Positions 41,191 to 49,890 of a DNA stretch of 64,000 nt are shown piece after piece. Where the stretch lies: positions 7,798,001-7,862,000 of the forward strand of contig NZ_CP108088.1 of assembly GCF_036192275.1 (NCBI RefSeq). The letters are read 5' to 3'. This DNA comes from Streptomyces sp. NBC_00250 (lineage in GTDB: Bacteria; Actinomycetota; Actinomycetes; Streptomycetales; Streptomycetaceae). The translations under genes and the position numbers were made by a program. The stretch's first letter is position 1; every line of letters starts with the position of its first letter. The notes below the pieces were generated by a model, which saw nothing but the letters and a program-made list of their open reading frames with translations, had not been told where the DNA came from and searched no databases.

Positions 41191-41961
41191 TCAGGTGACC
41201 CCGGAGGTCTCGCGCCACACCCGCGCGATCTCCTCGTCGCCCGTGAACGTCACGGCGTCGAAGGGCAGCCGGTTCCACAGGGCGAGGTACAGCCGGTCGG
41301 CGGGCCCGACGAGTTCGGCGTCCACCGCCCCCGTCGCGCCGTCGCCCCGCTCGGTCCGGGGCGGCTCCGTCGCCGAAAGCCGTACGGTCCACACGTCGTC
41401 CGTGTCGGTCGCCCGCACCCGCAGCGTCCGGGGCTCGGCCGTCCGCACCCGGCTGCGGTCCCGGCCGTGGAACTGGAACAGCAGCTCGTCGATGCCGTCG
41501 ACGGCGACCGACGGCTCCACCGGCCCCGGTCCTGCCGCGAGCGCCGACTCGGCGTCCGCTCGATGGACGGTGGTCTCGTGCGCCTGCCGCCGCGCCCAGA
41601 AGGTGAGCGGCGAGGGTGCGGGCAGGAAGGTCCAGCACTCCAGGGACTCCGGCGCCGCCCGCAGGGCGGCGACGAGAGCCGCGTGGCCCTCGCGGAAATG
41701 GGCCAGCAGCTCCTCGCCGTCGAGTGTGGTCTCGCCACCGTCCGGCTGGTACGCGGTGCGCGCCTCGACCACGAGATCCGTGGCCCAGCGGTGCACCATC
41801 GAGGTGTGCCGGAGGAGGTCCCGGACCCGCCACCCGGGACAGGTCGCCACCTCCGCGTCCGGTCCGGCTTCGGCCGCCGCCACCGCAAGGGCCCGGCCGG
41901 CGGTCTCCATGGCGTCGATGTACTCCGCGATCTTCAACGTTCCCCCGTTCGAAGCGTCCAT
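41191..41961 (-). CDS. Maleylpyruvate isomerase family mycothiol-dependent enzyme
   Basis: 256 residues. The N-terminal DinB-like helical domain of mycothiol-dependent enzymes has ATCPGWRVRDLLRHTSMVHRWATDLV and ARRQAHETTVHRADAE; the His residues in HTSMVHRW and the HETTVHRADAE motif form the metal site. The C-terminal domain includes a strand-rich part (RTLRVRATDTDDVWTV) and GPADRLYLALWNRL. It probably transfers or isomerises using mycothiol; the substrate is unknown. ATG at 41961; an alternative TTG at 41937 has a better GGGGGAA site. Convergent with MarR, 18 bases apart. Confidence 0.85.
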   Translation of the reverse strand: MDASNGGTLKIAEYIDAMETAGRALAVAAAEAGPDAEVATCPGWRVRDLLRHTSMVHRWATDLVVEARTAYQPDGGETTLDGEELLAHFREGHAALVAALRAAPESLECWTFLPAPSPLTFWARRQAHETTVHRADAESALAAGPGPVEPSVAVDGIDELLFQFHGRDRSRVRTAEPRTLRVRATDTDDVWTVRLSATEPPRTERGDGATGAVDAELVGPADRLYLALWNRLPFDAVTFTGDEEIARVWRETSGVT

Positions 41962-41996
41962 GAGCGAATTCTCGCAGCCGTGGACGCGTCGCGAGC

Positions 41997-43226
41997 TCAA
42001 CTCACCCGAGAGGCTCCGGCGTTCCGCGCCCAGTAGCCCATGGCGGCGGCGCCGGCGGCGAGCACGGCGACCGTCGTGAGGGCCACTGGAAGGGAGAACC
42101 AGTCGGCGAGGAACCCGATGGACGGCGGGCCGAGCAGCATGCCCCCGTAACCGAGCGTGGACGCGGTCGCCACCCCGCCGGGACCGGCGACCGCACCGGC
42201 GCGCGCCACGGCGACGGGGAAGATGTTGGCCAGGCCGAGACCGGTGATCGCGAAGCCGAGCAGCGTGGCCCAGACGCTCGGCGCGAGCGCGCCGAGCAGC
42301 ATCCCGGCGGCGGCCGTGGCGCCACCGAGGACCAGGGTCCGGGTCTGGCCGAGGCGTTCGAGCAGGGCCGTACCGGAGAGACGCCCGGCGGTCATGGTCA
42401 GCGCGAACACGGAGTACCCGGCGGCGGCCACCCCCGGGTGTGCGCCGAGGTCCTGCTCCAGGTGGAGGGCGCCCCAGTCGGCGAGTGCCCCTTCGCCGTA
42501 CGCCGTGCACAGCGCGATCACACCGAAGACGAGCACGATGCGCCGCGATCCGCCGGACCGCCCGCCCTCCGCACCGGCCGCGGGCGGCAGGGATTCGGGC
42601 GGCGGGGCGGGGGAGGGGTGACGCAGGAGTACGGGCCCGGCGACGGCGGTGAGCACGAGGCCGACCCCGGTAAGACCCAGCAGATGGGCGGTCGGGGAGA
42701 GGCCCCCGGCGAGCAGCCCGCCGAGCCCCGCCCCGATCATGCCGCCGAGGCTGAACGCGGCGTGGAAGCTGGGCATCACCGGGCGCCGGAGCGCGGTCAC
42801 GAGATCCACTGCGGCGCTGTTCATGGCGACGTTGATCCCGCCGTACGCGGCGCCGAACACGAGCAGTACGAGCCCCAGAGCGAGCGGCGACCGGGTGAGC
42901 GCGGGCAGGGCGACCGACAGCGACAGGAGGACGGCGGTGGCGACGGTGACCGCGTGGGAGCCGTAGCGGCGGCAGAGCCGCCCGGTCAGCGTCATGGTGA
43001 TGACGGCGCCGGCGGACACCCCGAGAAGGGCGAGGCCGAGGTCACCGGCCGAGGCACCGGTCTGCTGCTTGACGGCGGGGATCCGGACGACCCAGCCGGC
43101 GAACAGGAAACCGTCGAGGGCGAAGAAGAGGGTCAGGGCGACGCGGAGGCGGGACAGGGGGTGGGTGGCGGTGTCTCCGCCGGAGCCCCCCGGAACGGCC
43201 GTCCGTACTTTGTTTAGTAGCGGCAC
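41997..43226 (-). CDS. MFS transporter (12 helices)
   Basis: 409 residues, 12 membrane helices. Motifs: LFFALDGFLFAGWVVRIPAVKQQTGASAGDLGLALLGVSAGAV, TGRLCRRYGS (motif A), FGAAYGGINVAMNSAAVDL, PVMPSFHAAFSLGGMIGAGLGGLLA and the second half GEGALADWGALHLEQDLG. It is like the YbjJ/YfkF-type sugar- or metabolite-transporter branch. GTG at 43226 has no ribosome site but lies 6 bases after TATCCT on the minus strand (43238-43233), with TTGATT 18 bases farther; probably leaderless. Substrate unknown. Confidence 0.85.
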   Translation of the reverse strand: MPLLNKVRTAVPGGSGGDTATHPLSRLRVALTLFFALDGFLFAGWVVRIPAVKQQTGASAGDLGLALLGVSAGAVITMTLTGRLCRRYGSHAVTVATAVLLSLSVALPALTRSPLALGLVLLVFGAAYGGINVAMNSAAVDLVTALRRPVMPSFHAAFSLGGMIGAGLGGLLAGGLSPTAHLLGLTGVGLVLTAVAGPVLLRHPSPAPPPESLPPAAGAEGGRSGGSRRIVLVFGVIALCTAYGEGALADWGALHLEQDLGAHPGVAAAGYSVFALTMTAGRLSGTALLERLGQTRTLVLGGATAAAGMLLGALAPSVWATLLGFAITGLGLANIFPVAVARAGAVAGPGGVATASTLGYGGMLLGPPSIGFLADWFSLPVALTTVAVLAAGAAAMGYWARNAGASRVS

Positions 43227-43518
43227 AAACTCAGGATAGGGGGATCCCCCGGCCGCAATCAAGTGAGCGGCGGGCGAACCCGAGGGCAGCCCTTGATCAT
43301 CGACAAGGTCCCGAAGCGTGACACGCACTCCCGTGACGCTGTCCGGGTGACAAAGCCCAGGTCAGAACTCCCCAACGGGCCACTGGAAAGCATCGTTTCT
43401 GCGCTGGATCCGCCCGCCCGGCATTGGAGTGAGACGCCGTGTCTCGCCATTTCCGGAGGCGTTTGACCGGCTGACGAGCACCTTCTGGCACGTCATTCCG
43501 AGATCTTGAGGAGTAGTC

Positions 43519-43752
43519 ATGCGTTCTCTCGCCGCGTCTGTCCTGGCCGTGGGCATCCTGCTGGGCGGCGCCGGTTCCGCGCTCGCCGACGACGGATTCG
43601 GGGCGGGGTACTTCTCCGCCGGTGGCGCGGGCTTCAGCTCGCACTGCTCGGTGGCCGGCGTCCCGGCCGTCTACGGAACGATCTTCACCGGCTCGTGTCA
43701 CGAGGAGGGTTGGGAGAAGGGCCCGGAGGGCGCGTTCCTCGGCGCGCACTGA
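43519..43752 (+). CDS. Small secreted protein
   Basis: 77 residues. A signal peptide (1-23, ending GSALA) precedes a 54-residue mature part rich in Gly/Phe/Ser, DDGFGAGYFSAGGAGFSSHC and on, with exactly two Cys (43 and 60) that could form one disulphide, and an acidic tail EEGWEKGPEGAF. GAGGAG stands six bases before ATG 43519, and a perfect 13-bp terminator follows, so it is a real gene with its own transcript. I do not recognise the family. It may be a wall-associated or antimicrobial-like peptide, but that is speculation. Confidence 0.7.
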   Translation: MRSLAASVLAVGILLGGAGSALADDGFGAGYFSAGGAGFSSHCSVAGVPAVYGTIFTGSCHEEGWEKGPEGAFLGAH

Positions 43753-43763
43753 CCTGGCGCACC

Positions 43764-43796
43764 GGCTCGGGCGAGGACACAGCCCTCGCCCGAGCC
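43764..43796 (+). terminator. Terminator hairpin after the small secreted protein
   Basis: Perfect 13-bp stem (43764-43776 with 43784-43796) and 7-base loop, 11 bases after the stop. Confidence 0.85.
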
Positions 43797-43933
43797 CGCA
43801 GGCGGGTCAGTCCCCCCACGTCCGGACCGACGGGGAACGCCCGCCACTCGGCGGACAGACCCCCACGGCCCACCCCCACCCCCCACCGGCCCAGGGGGAC
43901 ACCTGACCCCCCGATCATGGGAGACTCGCCCCC

Positions 43934-45160
43934 ATGAACGGCAAGGCGACGACGACCCGGACACGTCTGGACAGGGGGCGCAACGCGCTCGGCCCCGCAC
44001 TGGAGCTGGTGCACACCGGCAGGGCGCCCACCAGGGCCGTCCTCACCGCCGAACTCGGCGTCACCCGCGCCACCGCCGGCGCCGTCGCCGCGGAACTGGA
44101 GGCCCTCGGCCTCATCCGCGTGGACTCCAACCCCGGCGCCGCCGCAGGCTCCCAGGGCCGGCCCTCCCACCGTCTCGCCGTCGACGAGAAGGGCCCCGTA
44201 GCCCTCGCCGCCCAGGTCCACGCCGACGGATTCCGCGCCGCCCTCGTCGGTCTCGGCGGCACCATCGTGGCCACCGTCCCCGGCTGCGTCACCGTCTCCG
44301 CCGACCCGGCCCAGGTCCTCGGCGAGGTGGTCGAGGCCGGAGCCGCGCTGCTCAGGGACAGCGGCCGCCGCTGCGTCGGCGCGGGCCTCGCCGCCCCCTC
44401 GGCCGTGGCCGAGCCCGAAGGCACGGCGCTGAACCCGCTGCACCTCGCCTGGCCCGCCGGGGCGCAGGTCCGCGAGATCTTCGCCGAACAGGTACGGGCC
44501 GCAGGCATCGAAGGCCCCGCCTTCACCGGCAACGACGTGAACCTCGCCGCCCTCGCCGAGCACCGCCACGGCGCGGGGCGCGGCGCCCGCGACCTGCTCT
44601 GCGTGGCCACCGGCCACCGGGGCGTCGGCGGCGCGCTCGTCCTGGACGGCCGCCTGCACACCGGCAGCGCGGGCCTCGCCCTGGAGGTCGGCCACCTCAC
44701 GGTGAACCCGGAGGGGCGGGCCTGCCATTGCGGCAGCCGCGGCTGCCTGGACGTCGAGACCGACCCGCTGGCCTTTCTGACGGCCGCGGGCCGCGCCCCC
44801 GGCCCCGAGCTGTCCCTGCTCCAGCAGGCCCGCGACCTGCTGCGCACGAGCCCCGACGACCCGGGCGTACGCGTGGCCGTCGGGGAGCTGATCGACCGTC
44901 TGGGGCTCGGCCTCGCGGGCCTGGTGAACATCCTCAACCCGGACCGGATCATCCTCGGAGGCCTGCACCGCGAGCTCCTCGACGCGGACCCGGAGCGGCT
45001 CCGCGCGGTCGTCGCCGACCGAAGCCTGTGGGGCCGCAGCGGGGGAGTGCCGATCCTCCCCTGCACCCTGGACCACAACAGCCTCGTCGGCGCCGCCGAG
45101 CTGGCGTGGCAGCCGGTCCTGGATGACCCACTGGCGGCACTGAGCCGCGAGCCGGTCTGA
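43934..45160 (+). CDS. ROK-family transcriptional repressor
   Basis: 408 residues. N-terminal winged helix (about 18-75): GRAPTRAVLTAELGVTRATAGAVAAELEALGLIRV and the wing GSQGRPSHRL. Then the ROK kinase-like sugar domain with GNDVNLAALAEH, EVGHLTV and the zinc motif CHCGSRGCLDVE, and ILNPDRIILGGLHREL. The ATP loop DIGGT is missing, so it binds sugar without phosphorylating it, as in NagC/XylR repressors. ATG at 43934 after gggaga. No sugar operon is close; its target may lie elsewhere. Confidence 0.88.
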   Translation: MNGKATTTRTRLDRGRNALGPALELVHTGRAPTRAVLTAELGVTRATAGAVAAELEALGLIRVDSNPGAAAGSQGRPSHRLAVDEKGPVALAAQVHADGFRAALVGLGGTIVATVPGCVTVSADPAQVLGEVVEAGAALLRDSGRRCVGAGLAAPSAVAEPEGTALNPLHLAWPAGAQVREIFAEQVRAAGIEGPAFTGNDVNLAALAEHRHGAGRGARDLLCVATGHRGVGGALVLDGRLHTGSAGLALEVGHLTVNPEGRACHCGSRGCLDVETDPLAFLTAAGRAPGPELSLLQQARDLLRTSPDDPGVRVAVGELIDRLGLGLAGLVNILNPDRIILGGLHRELLDADPERLRAVVADRSLWGRSGGVPILPCTLDHNSLVGAAELAWQPVLDDPLAALSREPV

Positions 45161-45173
45161 ACCCGGACCCGGC

Positions 45174-45195
45174 CCCCGCTCCCGTACGAGCGGGG
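45174..45195. terminator. Convergent terminator
   Basis: Perfect 8-bp arms CCCCGCTC and GAGCGGGG with a 6-base loop, between the ROK repressor stop and the SRPBCC stop at 45196. Confidence 0.8.
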
Positions 45196-45663
45196 CTACG
45201 ACTCCGGGCGACCTTCGACGAACGCGGCCAACCGCTCAAGCGCCGTCCGGGCGCCCGCCTCGTTGTCGGCGGCGGGCACGGCGTCGGGCACCCCCTCGTG
45301 AACGAGGACGACGTCCGTGCCGCCCTCCAGCGCGATCAGCGTCGTGGTGAGGGTCATGGGGCCCCGCAGCGCGGGGTCCGGGGTCTCGAACTCGGAGATT
45401 TCGACCACGCGTTCGTCGGGGAGCAGCTCCACGAAGCGCCCGTGGTACGTGTCCGTGCGAGCCCCGGACCTGCCGGTGCCGTCGGCCGTGTCGTACGTGA
45501 GCGAGACGCGGAACGTTCCCCCTTCGCGCGCGTCGAATTCGTGCACCTCGCAGGTCATCCCGTCCGGCACCCGCCAGCGCGCCACGGCCTCCGGGTCGAC
45601 GAGGGCCCGGTAGACGGCCGAGGGCGGGGCGTCGACATGTCGGGACACGCGCGTGGTGTGCAC
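45196..45663 (-). CDS. SRPBCC (AHSA1-type) domain protein
   Basis: 155 residues. START-like fold of the AHSA1 branch: SRHVDAPPSAVYRALVDPEAVARW near the start, the central GRFVELLPDERVVEISEF, and the C-terminal GVPDAVPAADNEAGARTALERLAAFVEG helix. Such proteins bind small hydrophobic ligands; function unknown. The GTG at 45663 has AGGAGGG directly before it and TAACCT (45676-45671) seven bases upstream, which includes the TAA stop of the DUF4232 gene. Both are likely on one transcript, or this gene has its own leaderless one. Confidence 0.8.
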   Translation of the reverse strand: MHTTRVSRHVDAPPSAVYRALVDPEAVARWRVPDGMTCEVHEFDAREGGTFRVSLTYDTADGTGRSGARTDTYHGRFVELLPDERVVEISEFETPDPALRGPMTLTTTLIALEGGTDVVLVHEGVPDAVPAADNEAGARTALERLAAFVEGRPES

Positions 45664-45673
45664 CCCTCCTAGG

Positions 45674-46327
45674 TTAGAGGCTGAGGGCGTCCTCCGCGTT
45701 CGTCATCCACGCGGTCACCGAGTTCTTGTCGGGCGAGACGTACAGGCCGGGGGTCGAGACCTTCAGCGGCTTCTGCTCCAGGTCGGAGTCGGTGCTCATC
45801 GTCAGCGCGATCGAGTCGACGGTCGTGCCCTTGCCGTCCTTGAGGCCGCCCATGAGTCCCGCGTACGCCGACTGTCCCGGCGCGAGCCGGATCGCGTCCT
45901 CGATCCCGGGGGCCGGCCCCCGCTCGACGGCCTGCCCGTCGAGGGCGCCGAAGGTGACGACCGGGTGTCCCAGGGCCCGGCAGGGCTTGCCGCCCTTGTT
46001 GGTGATCTTCAGCAGGTAGCTGCTGGTCGTGGGCTCCGCCAGGGTCGCGGTGAAGGTCACGTCGAAGGTGCTGCACGGGAACACGTCGTAGTCGGGGTCG
46101 ACCGACGGCGTCGCAGGCTTCGAGGGGGCCGGCGGCTTCGTGGGCGCGCCCGTGGGCGCCTTCGGCGGTGCGGCGGTCGGCGCGTCCGTCGGCGTCACGG
46201 ACTTCGACGGAGTCGCCGACGGCGCTTCGGGATCACCTGCCGCCCCGTCCTCGCCGGGCCCGCAGGCGGTCAGCGCGAGTGCGGAGAGGGCGACGAGAAC
46301 GACGGCGGATCTGCGGACGGTGCTCAT
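45674..46327 (-). CDS. DUF4232 lipoprotein
   Basis: 217 residues. Lipoprotein signal with LTAC, Cys22. A Pro/Thr/Ala/Lys linker (about 30-78) leads to a DUF4232 domain (about 82-215): FPCSTFDVTF, LLKITNKGGKPCRALGHPVVTF and LAPGQSAYAGLMGG. The two Cys (FPCS and KPCR) likely form the disulphide typical of the family. Surface protein of unknown role, common in streptomycetes. Its stop is 10 bases before the SRPBCC start. ATG at 46327; a 5-bp repeat lies upstream. Confidence 0.85.
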   Translation of the reverse strand: MSTVRRSAVVLVALSALALTACGPGEDGAAGDPEAPSATPSKSVTPTDAPTAAPPKAPTGAPTKPPAPSKPATPSVDPDYDVFPCSTFDVTFTATLAEPTTSSYLLKITNKGGKPCRALGHPVVTFGALDGQAVERGPAPGIEDAIRLAPGQSAYAGLMGGLKDGKGTTVDSIALTMSTDSDLEQKPLKVSTPGLYVSPDKNSVTAWMTNAEDALSL

Positions 46328-46381
46328 GACGGTGTCCCCCGATGAGAAGCGCGCACAGCGCGGTACTGAACGAACTGATCA

Positions 46382-46401
46382 GACCTGACCTGACCTGACC
46401 C
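46382..46401. repeat. GACCT tandem repeat upstream of the DUF4232 gene
   Basis: Three perfect GACCT units and one GACCC at 46382-46401, 55 bases upstream of the DUF4232 start. Confidence 0.8.
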
Positions 46402-46497
46402 GGGCCGAGCTCGGTCGGTCCGAACTCCAGAGTCCCGAAGAAACTTCACGGCTTGGTGACGGCGTCTTGCCGAAATCACCACGGAGTCGGCGGGACG

Positions 46498-46508
46498 CCC
46501 CCCCCCCC
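46498..46508. repeat. Run of 11 C
   Basis: A pure homopolymer of 11 C in the intergenic region of the divergent DUF4232 and methyltransferase genes, 65 bases before the latter. The longest homopolymer noticed in the window; length may vary by slippage or be a sequencing artefact. Confidence 0.85.
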
Positions 46509-46573
46509 GACGCACCCCTCATCGGCCGGAAACCCCTGGCCGGCGCCGGTCGGACGACGTACCGTTCCGCCTC

Positions 46574-47344
46574 ATGACCATTTCTGATCATGAACTTCCT
46601 CCGCGCCTCGGCAGCCTCACCTTCCACAGTCCCCTCTCCGAGGCCCGTGCCGCGCGCATGGTCGAGCGGCTCGCCGCCATCGAGCCCGCCGATGTGCTCG
46701 ACATCGGCTGCGGCTGGGGCGAGTTGCTGCTCCGTGTGCTGGAGGCCGCCCCGGCGGCCAAGGGCGCGGGGATCGACATCAACGCCGAGGACCTGGCCCG
46801 TGGCCGGACCCTCGCCGAGACCCGTGGTCTCGCCGACCGTGTCGAGTACTTCGAGGAGTCCGCGCTCGGTACGGACCGGGGACCCGTCGACGTGGTCCTC
46901 TGCCACGGGTCGAGCCAGGCCCTCCTCGACCCCGAGCAGCCGCACGACCTCTCCGTCGCCCTGCGTGAACTCCGCCGTCTTGTCAGGCCCGGGGGACACG
47001 TCGTGCTCGGGGAGTGCTTCTGGGATCGCACTCCCACGGACGAGGAGCTGGCCGGCATGTGGCCCGGCGCGACCGCGGACGAGCACACGTCCCTCGGCGT
47101 CCTCGTCGACCTCGCGATCGAGGCCGGATTCCGGCCCGCGTGGATCGAGACGGCGACCGCGGAGGAGTGGGAGGAGTTCGAGTCGGGCTACCGGTACGAC
47201 ACCGAGGTCTGGCTGGCCGCCCACCCCGACCACCCGCTTGCCGCGGAGACCCGGGAGCGCGTCGACCGGCAGCGCTCGACCTGGGTGAACGGCTACCGCC
47301 GCGTCCTCGGCATGGCCTACCTGACGCTCGTCGCCGTCGCCTGA
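46574..47344 (+). CDS. Class I SAM-dependent methyltransferase
   Basis: 256 residues. Motif I VLDIGCGWGELLLRVLEAAP at about 41-60, GAGIDINAEDLARG (motif II acidic), VDVVLCHGSSQAL and LRRLVRPGGHVVLGECFW (motifs post-II/III). It transfers a methyl group to an unknown small acceptor. ATG at 46574 has no ribosome site; TACCGT (46560-46565) ends 8 bases before it, so it may be leaderless. It is divergent from DUF4232 and convergent with DUF4865, whose 3' repeat begins directly after its stop. Confidence 0.88.
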   Translation: MTISDHELPPRLGSLTFHSPLSEARAARMVERLAAIEPADVLDIGCGWGELLLRVLEAAPAAKGAGIDINAEDLARGRTLAETRGLADRVEYFEESALGTDRGPVDVVLCHGSSQALLDPEQPHDLSVALRELRRLVRPGGHVVLGECFWDRTPTDEELAGMWPGATADEHTSLGVLVDLAIEAGFRPAWIETATAEEWEEFESGYRYDTEVWLAAHPDHPLAAETRERVDRQRSTWVNGYRRVLGMAYLTLVAVA

Positions 47345-47421
47345 TCGACCACGTCCCGGGCCCGGGCGCACCATTGCCGCCTGGTCGGCCACGTCCCGGG
47401 CCCGGGCTCACCATTGCCGCC
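47345..47421. repeat. 37-bp duplication covering the end of the DUF4865 gene
   Basis: 47385-47421, which holds the last codons and stop of the DUF4865 gene, is repeated at 47345-47381 with two changes and a 40-bp period. One change turns the stop triplet TCA into GCA. Each copy has the palindromic core CCCGGGCCCGGG. The outer copy begins directly after the methyltransferase stop. Confidence 0.9.
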
Positions 47422-47992
47422 CCGGCCCCAACTGCCCCCGCCCCGGCGCGGACAGATGCAGGACCCGGAAGCGCTCGCCCTCGTCGGCGGGCGCTTCCGC
47501 GTCGGCCCACAGGGTGAAGGCGAGCAGTTCCCAGTGGCGCGGATCGATGGCCAGGGCGGAGGCCACCACCCCGCCCCGCCGCGCCTCGCGCGCGTGCCGG
47601 GCCACGGCGTCCGCCACGGCCTCTCCGGGCGCGCCCGCCTCCCCGAGTGGGCTCCTGCGGCGCGTCGCAGTGCCCGGCGTCGCACCGGACGCGGGGCCCT
47701 CCTCGTACGACAGGCCCGTCCAGTGCTGCACCACGGGCCGGCCGAAGTCGTTCACGATGCCCTGGAAACCCGGGCCCCAGAGGAAGGAGTTCATGCCCTC
47801 GGGGGTGGCCCACAGATAGAACGGCGCGTACTGGTTCACCGGCGACGATTCCCCCCGTTCCCTCACCAGGTAGGCCTTCAGGCCGAGCCCGGGGAAGGCG
47901 TCGAGAAGACGGCCCTTCGTCGCCACCCGTTCGCGGATGATTCCCATGTCGTAGTCGGCGGGCAGGTTGATCTCGTACTGCATCGCGTGCAC
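47408..47992 (-). CDS. DUF4865 family protein
   Basis: 194 residues. It matches DUF4865: MQYEINLPADYDMGIIRERV, LLDAFPGLGLKAYLVRERG, SPVNQYAPFYLWATPEGM and FLWGPGFQGIVNDFGRPVVQHW. The family has a ferredoxin-like alpha/beta-barrel look, with no known function; it often stands beside TetR regulators. GTG at 47992 (VHAMQYE) with GGAG six bases upstream is used; ATG at 47983 is the alternative. It follows the TetR gene by 34 bases on the same strand, so they form an operon. The C-terminal end (GRQW) is part of a duplication. Confidence 0.82.
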   Translation of the reverse strand: MHAMQYEINLPADYDMGIIRERVATKGRLLDAFPGLGLKAYLVRERGESSPVNQYAPFYLWATPEGMNSFLWGPGFQGIVNDFGRPVVQHWTGLSYEEGPASGATPGTATRRRSPLGEAGAPGEAVADAVARHAREARRGGVVASALAIDPRHWELLAFTLWADAEAPADEGERFRVLHLSAPGRGQLGPGRQW

Positions 47993-48026
47993 AGAAGGCT
48001 CCGATCGCCCCTCGTGGAAGGTCTGT

Positions 48027-48596
48027 TCAGCCGGCGGCGGTACGAGGGGTGAGCAGGCTCGACAGTCCCCGCACGGCGCTGTCGAAGGGCGCCCTCGACC
48101 CCGTCGCCCGGGCCAGCACATATCCGCCCTGCACGGTCGCCACGACCGTCGCCGCGATGTCGTCCGCGTCGAGGGGGCCGCTCAACTCGCCGCTGTCCAG
48201 ACCCTCCTGGACGACCTCGGCGAGCCGGGCCCGCAGCCTGCCGAGCACCTCGTCGATCGGTGCGCGGAGCACCGGATCGGCGATCACGTCGGGATCCATC
48301 GTCAGTCGCCCCACCGGGCAGCCCCGCAGGACGTCCCGCTCCCGCAGCAGATAGGCCTCGATACGGGCGTACGCCGTGCCCTCGCCGCTCAGGACGGCCT
48401 CGGCCGCCGCTCCCAGCTCCTCGGCCGTACGCCGGATCGCGGCGAGTGCGAGATCGGGCTTGCCCGAGAAGTGGTGGTACATGCTGCCCTGGCCCGCCCC
48501 GGCCGCCTGCTGGATCGCCTTGGGGCTGGTCCCCACGTAACCGCGCTCCCACAGCAGCTCGCGGGTCGCCTCGATCAGTCGCTCGGAGGTGCTCAT
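48027..48596 (-). CDS. TetR/AcrR-family regulator
   Basis: 189 residues. HTH at about 5-50: RLIEATRELLWERGYVGTSPKAIQQAAGAGQGSMYHHFSGK. The ligand domain has RGCPVGRLTMDPDV, usual in the YcdC/NemR-like TetR branch where a Cys senses electrophiles; here Cys91 is in the same region. ATG at 48596 lies six bases after TACAGT on the minus strand (48608-48603), perhaps leaderless. The 22-bp operator overlaps this promoter, so it should repress itself and the downstream DUF4865 gene. Confidence 0.88.
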   Translation of the reverse strand: MSTSERLIEATRELLWERGYVGTSPKAIQQAAGAGQGSMYHHFSGKPDLALAAIRRTAEELGAAAEAVLSGEGTAYARIEAYLLRERDVLRGCPVGRLTMDPDVIADPVLRAPIDEVLGRLRARLAEVVQEGLDSGELSGPLDADDIAATVVATVQGGYVLARATGSRAPFDSAVRGLSSLLTPRTAAG

Positions 48597-48603
48597 GAAC
48601 CCA

Positions 48604-48625
48604 CTGTACATACCAGTAGGTACAG
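48604..48625. promoter_or_regulatory. TetR operator (autoregulation)
   Basis: 22-bp near-palindrome CTGTAC..GTACAG, 18 of 22 positions symmetric, with a TACC-agta-GGTA centre. It begins 8 bases upstream of the TetR ATG and covers the TACAGT -10. Confidence 0.75.
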
Positions 48626-48754
48626 AGGCGGAAGGAGGGCCGGAAGCGCCACGTACTCCCGCCGTCGTACGCGCGATGCCGCTGCCCGTACGACGCGCCC
48701 GGCACCCCTCCGGAGGGAGTCTCGAACCACCGACAACCGAGGAGCTGAACCCTC

Positions 48755-49056
48755 ATGAACACACTCGCCCACGCGGGCCCCGGCCCGTGGGTCCTTCTCT
48801 TCCCCCTCGTCTGGGCGGTCGTGATCTTCGGGCTCGTCACCGTCGCCCGCCGCGCCGGATGGCGCCGCGGACGCGAGGGCGGCTTCGGCCGCTTCGCCGG
48901 CCCGGGCCGCGACACCGGCCCCGACGACAGCTCGCCCATCGCCCTGCTCGGCCACCGGTTCGCCGCCGGGGAGATCGACGAGGACGAGTACTGGCGCCGG
49001 CTGACCGTCCTCGAAGAGCAGTTCGGCCGCCGCACCGACTCCAAGGGGCGCCGGGC

Positions 49057-49060
<4 letters not shown>
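48755..49060 (+). CDS. SHOCT-domain membrane protein
   Basis: 101 residues. One membrane helix at about 12-31 and a C-terminal SHOCT motif ALLGHRFAAGEIDEDEYWRRLTVLE (about 63-87). SHOCT segments occur at the ends of many proteins and are thought to mediate oligomerisation. GAGGAG before ATG 48755. Its TGA overlaps the ATG of the ABC ATPase (ATGA), and the ATPase overlaps the permease likewise, so it is part of this transport operon and may be an accessory or regulatory subunit. Confidence 0.85.

Positions 49061-49886
<826 letters not shown>

Positions 49887-49890
<4 letters not shown>

Noticed and set aside
43934..45160. ROK protein as an active sugar kinase
   Set aside because: The ATP-binding DIGGTK loop is missing and a winged helix is present, so it is called a repressor.
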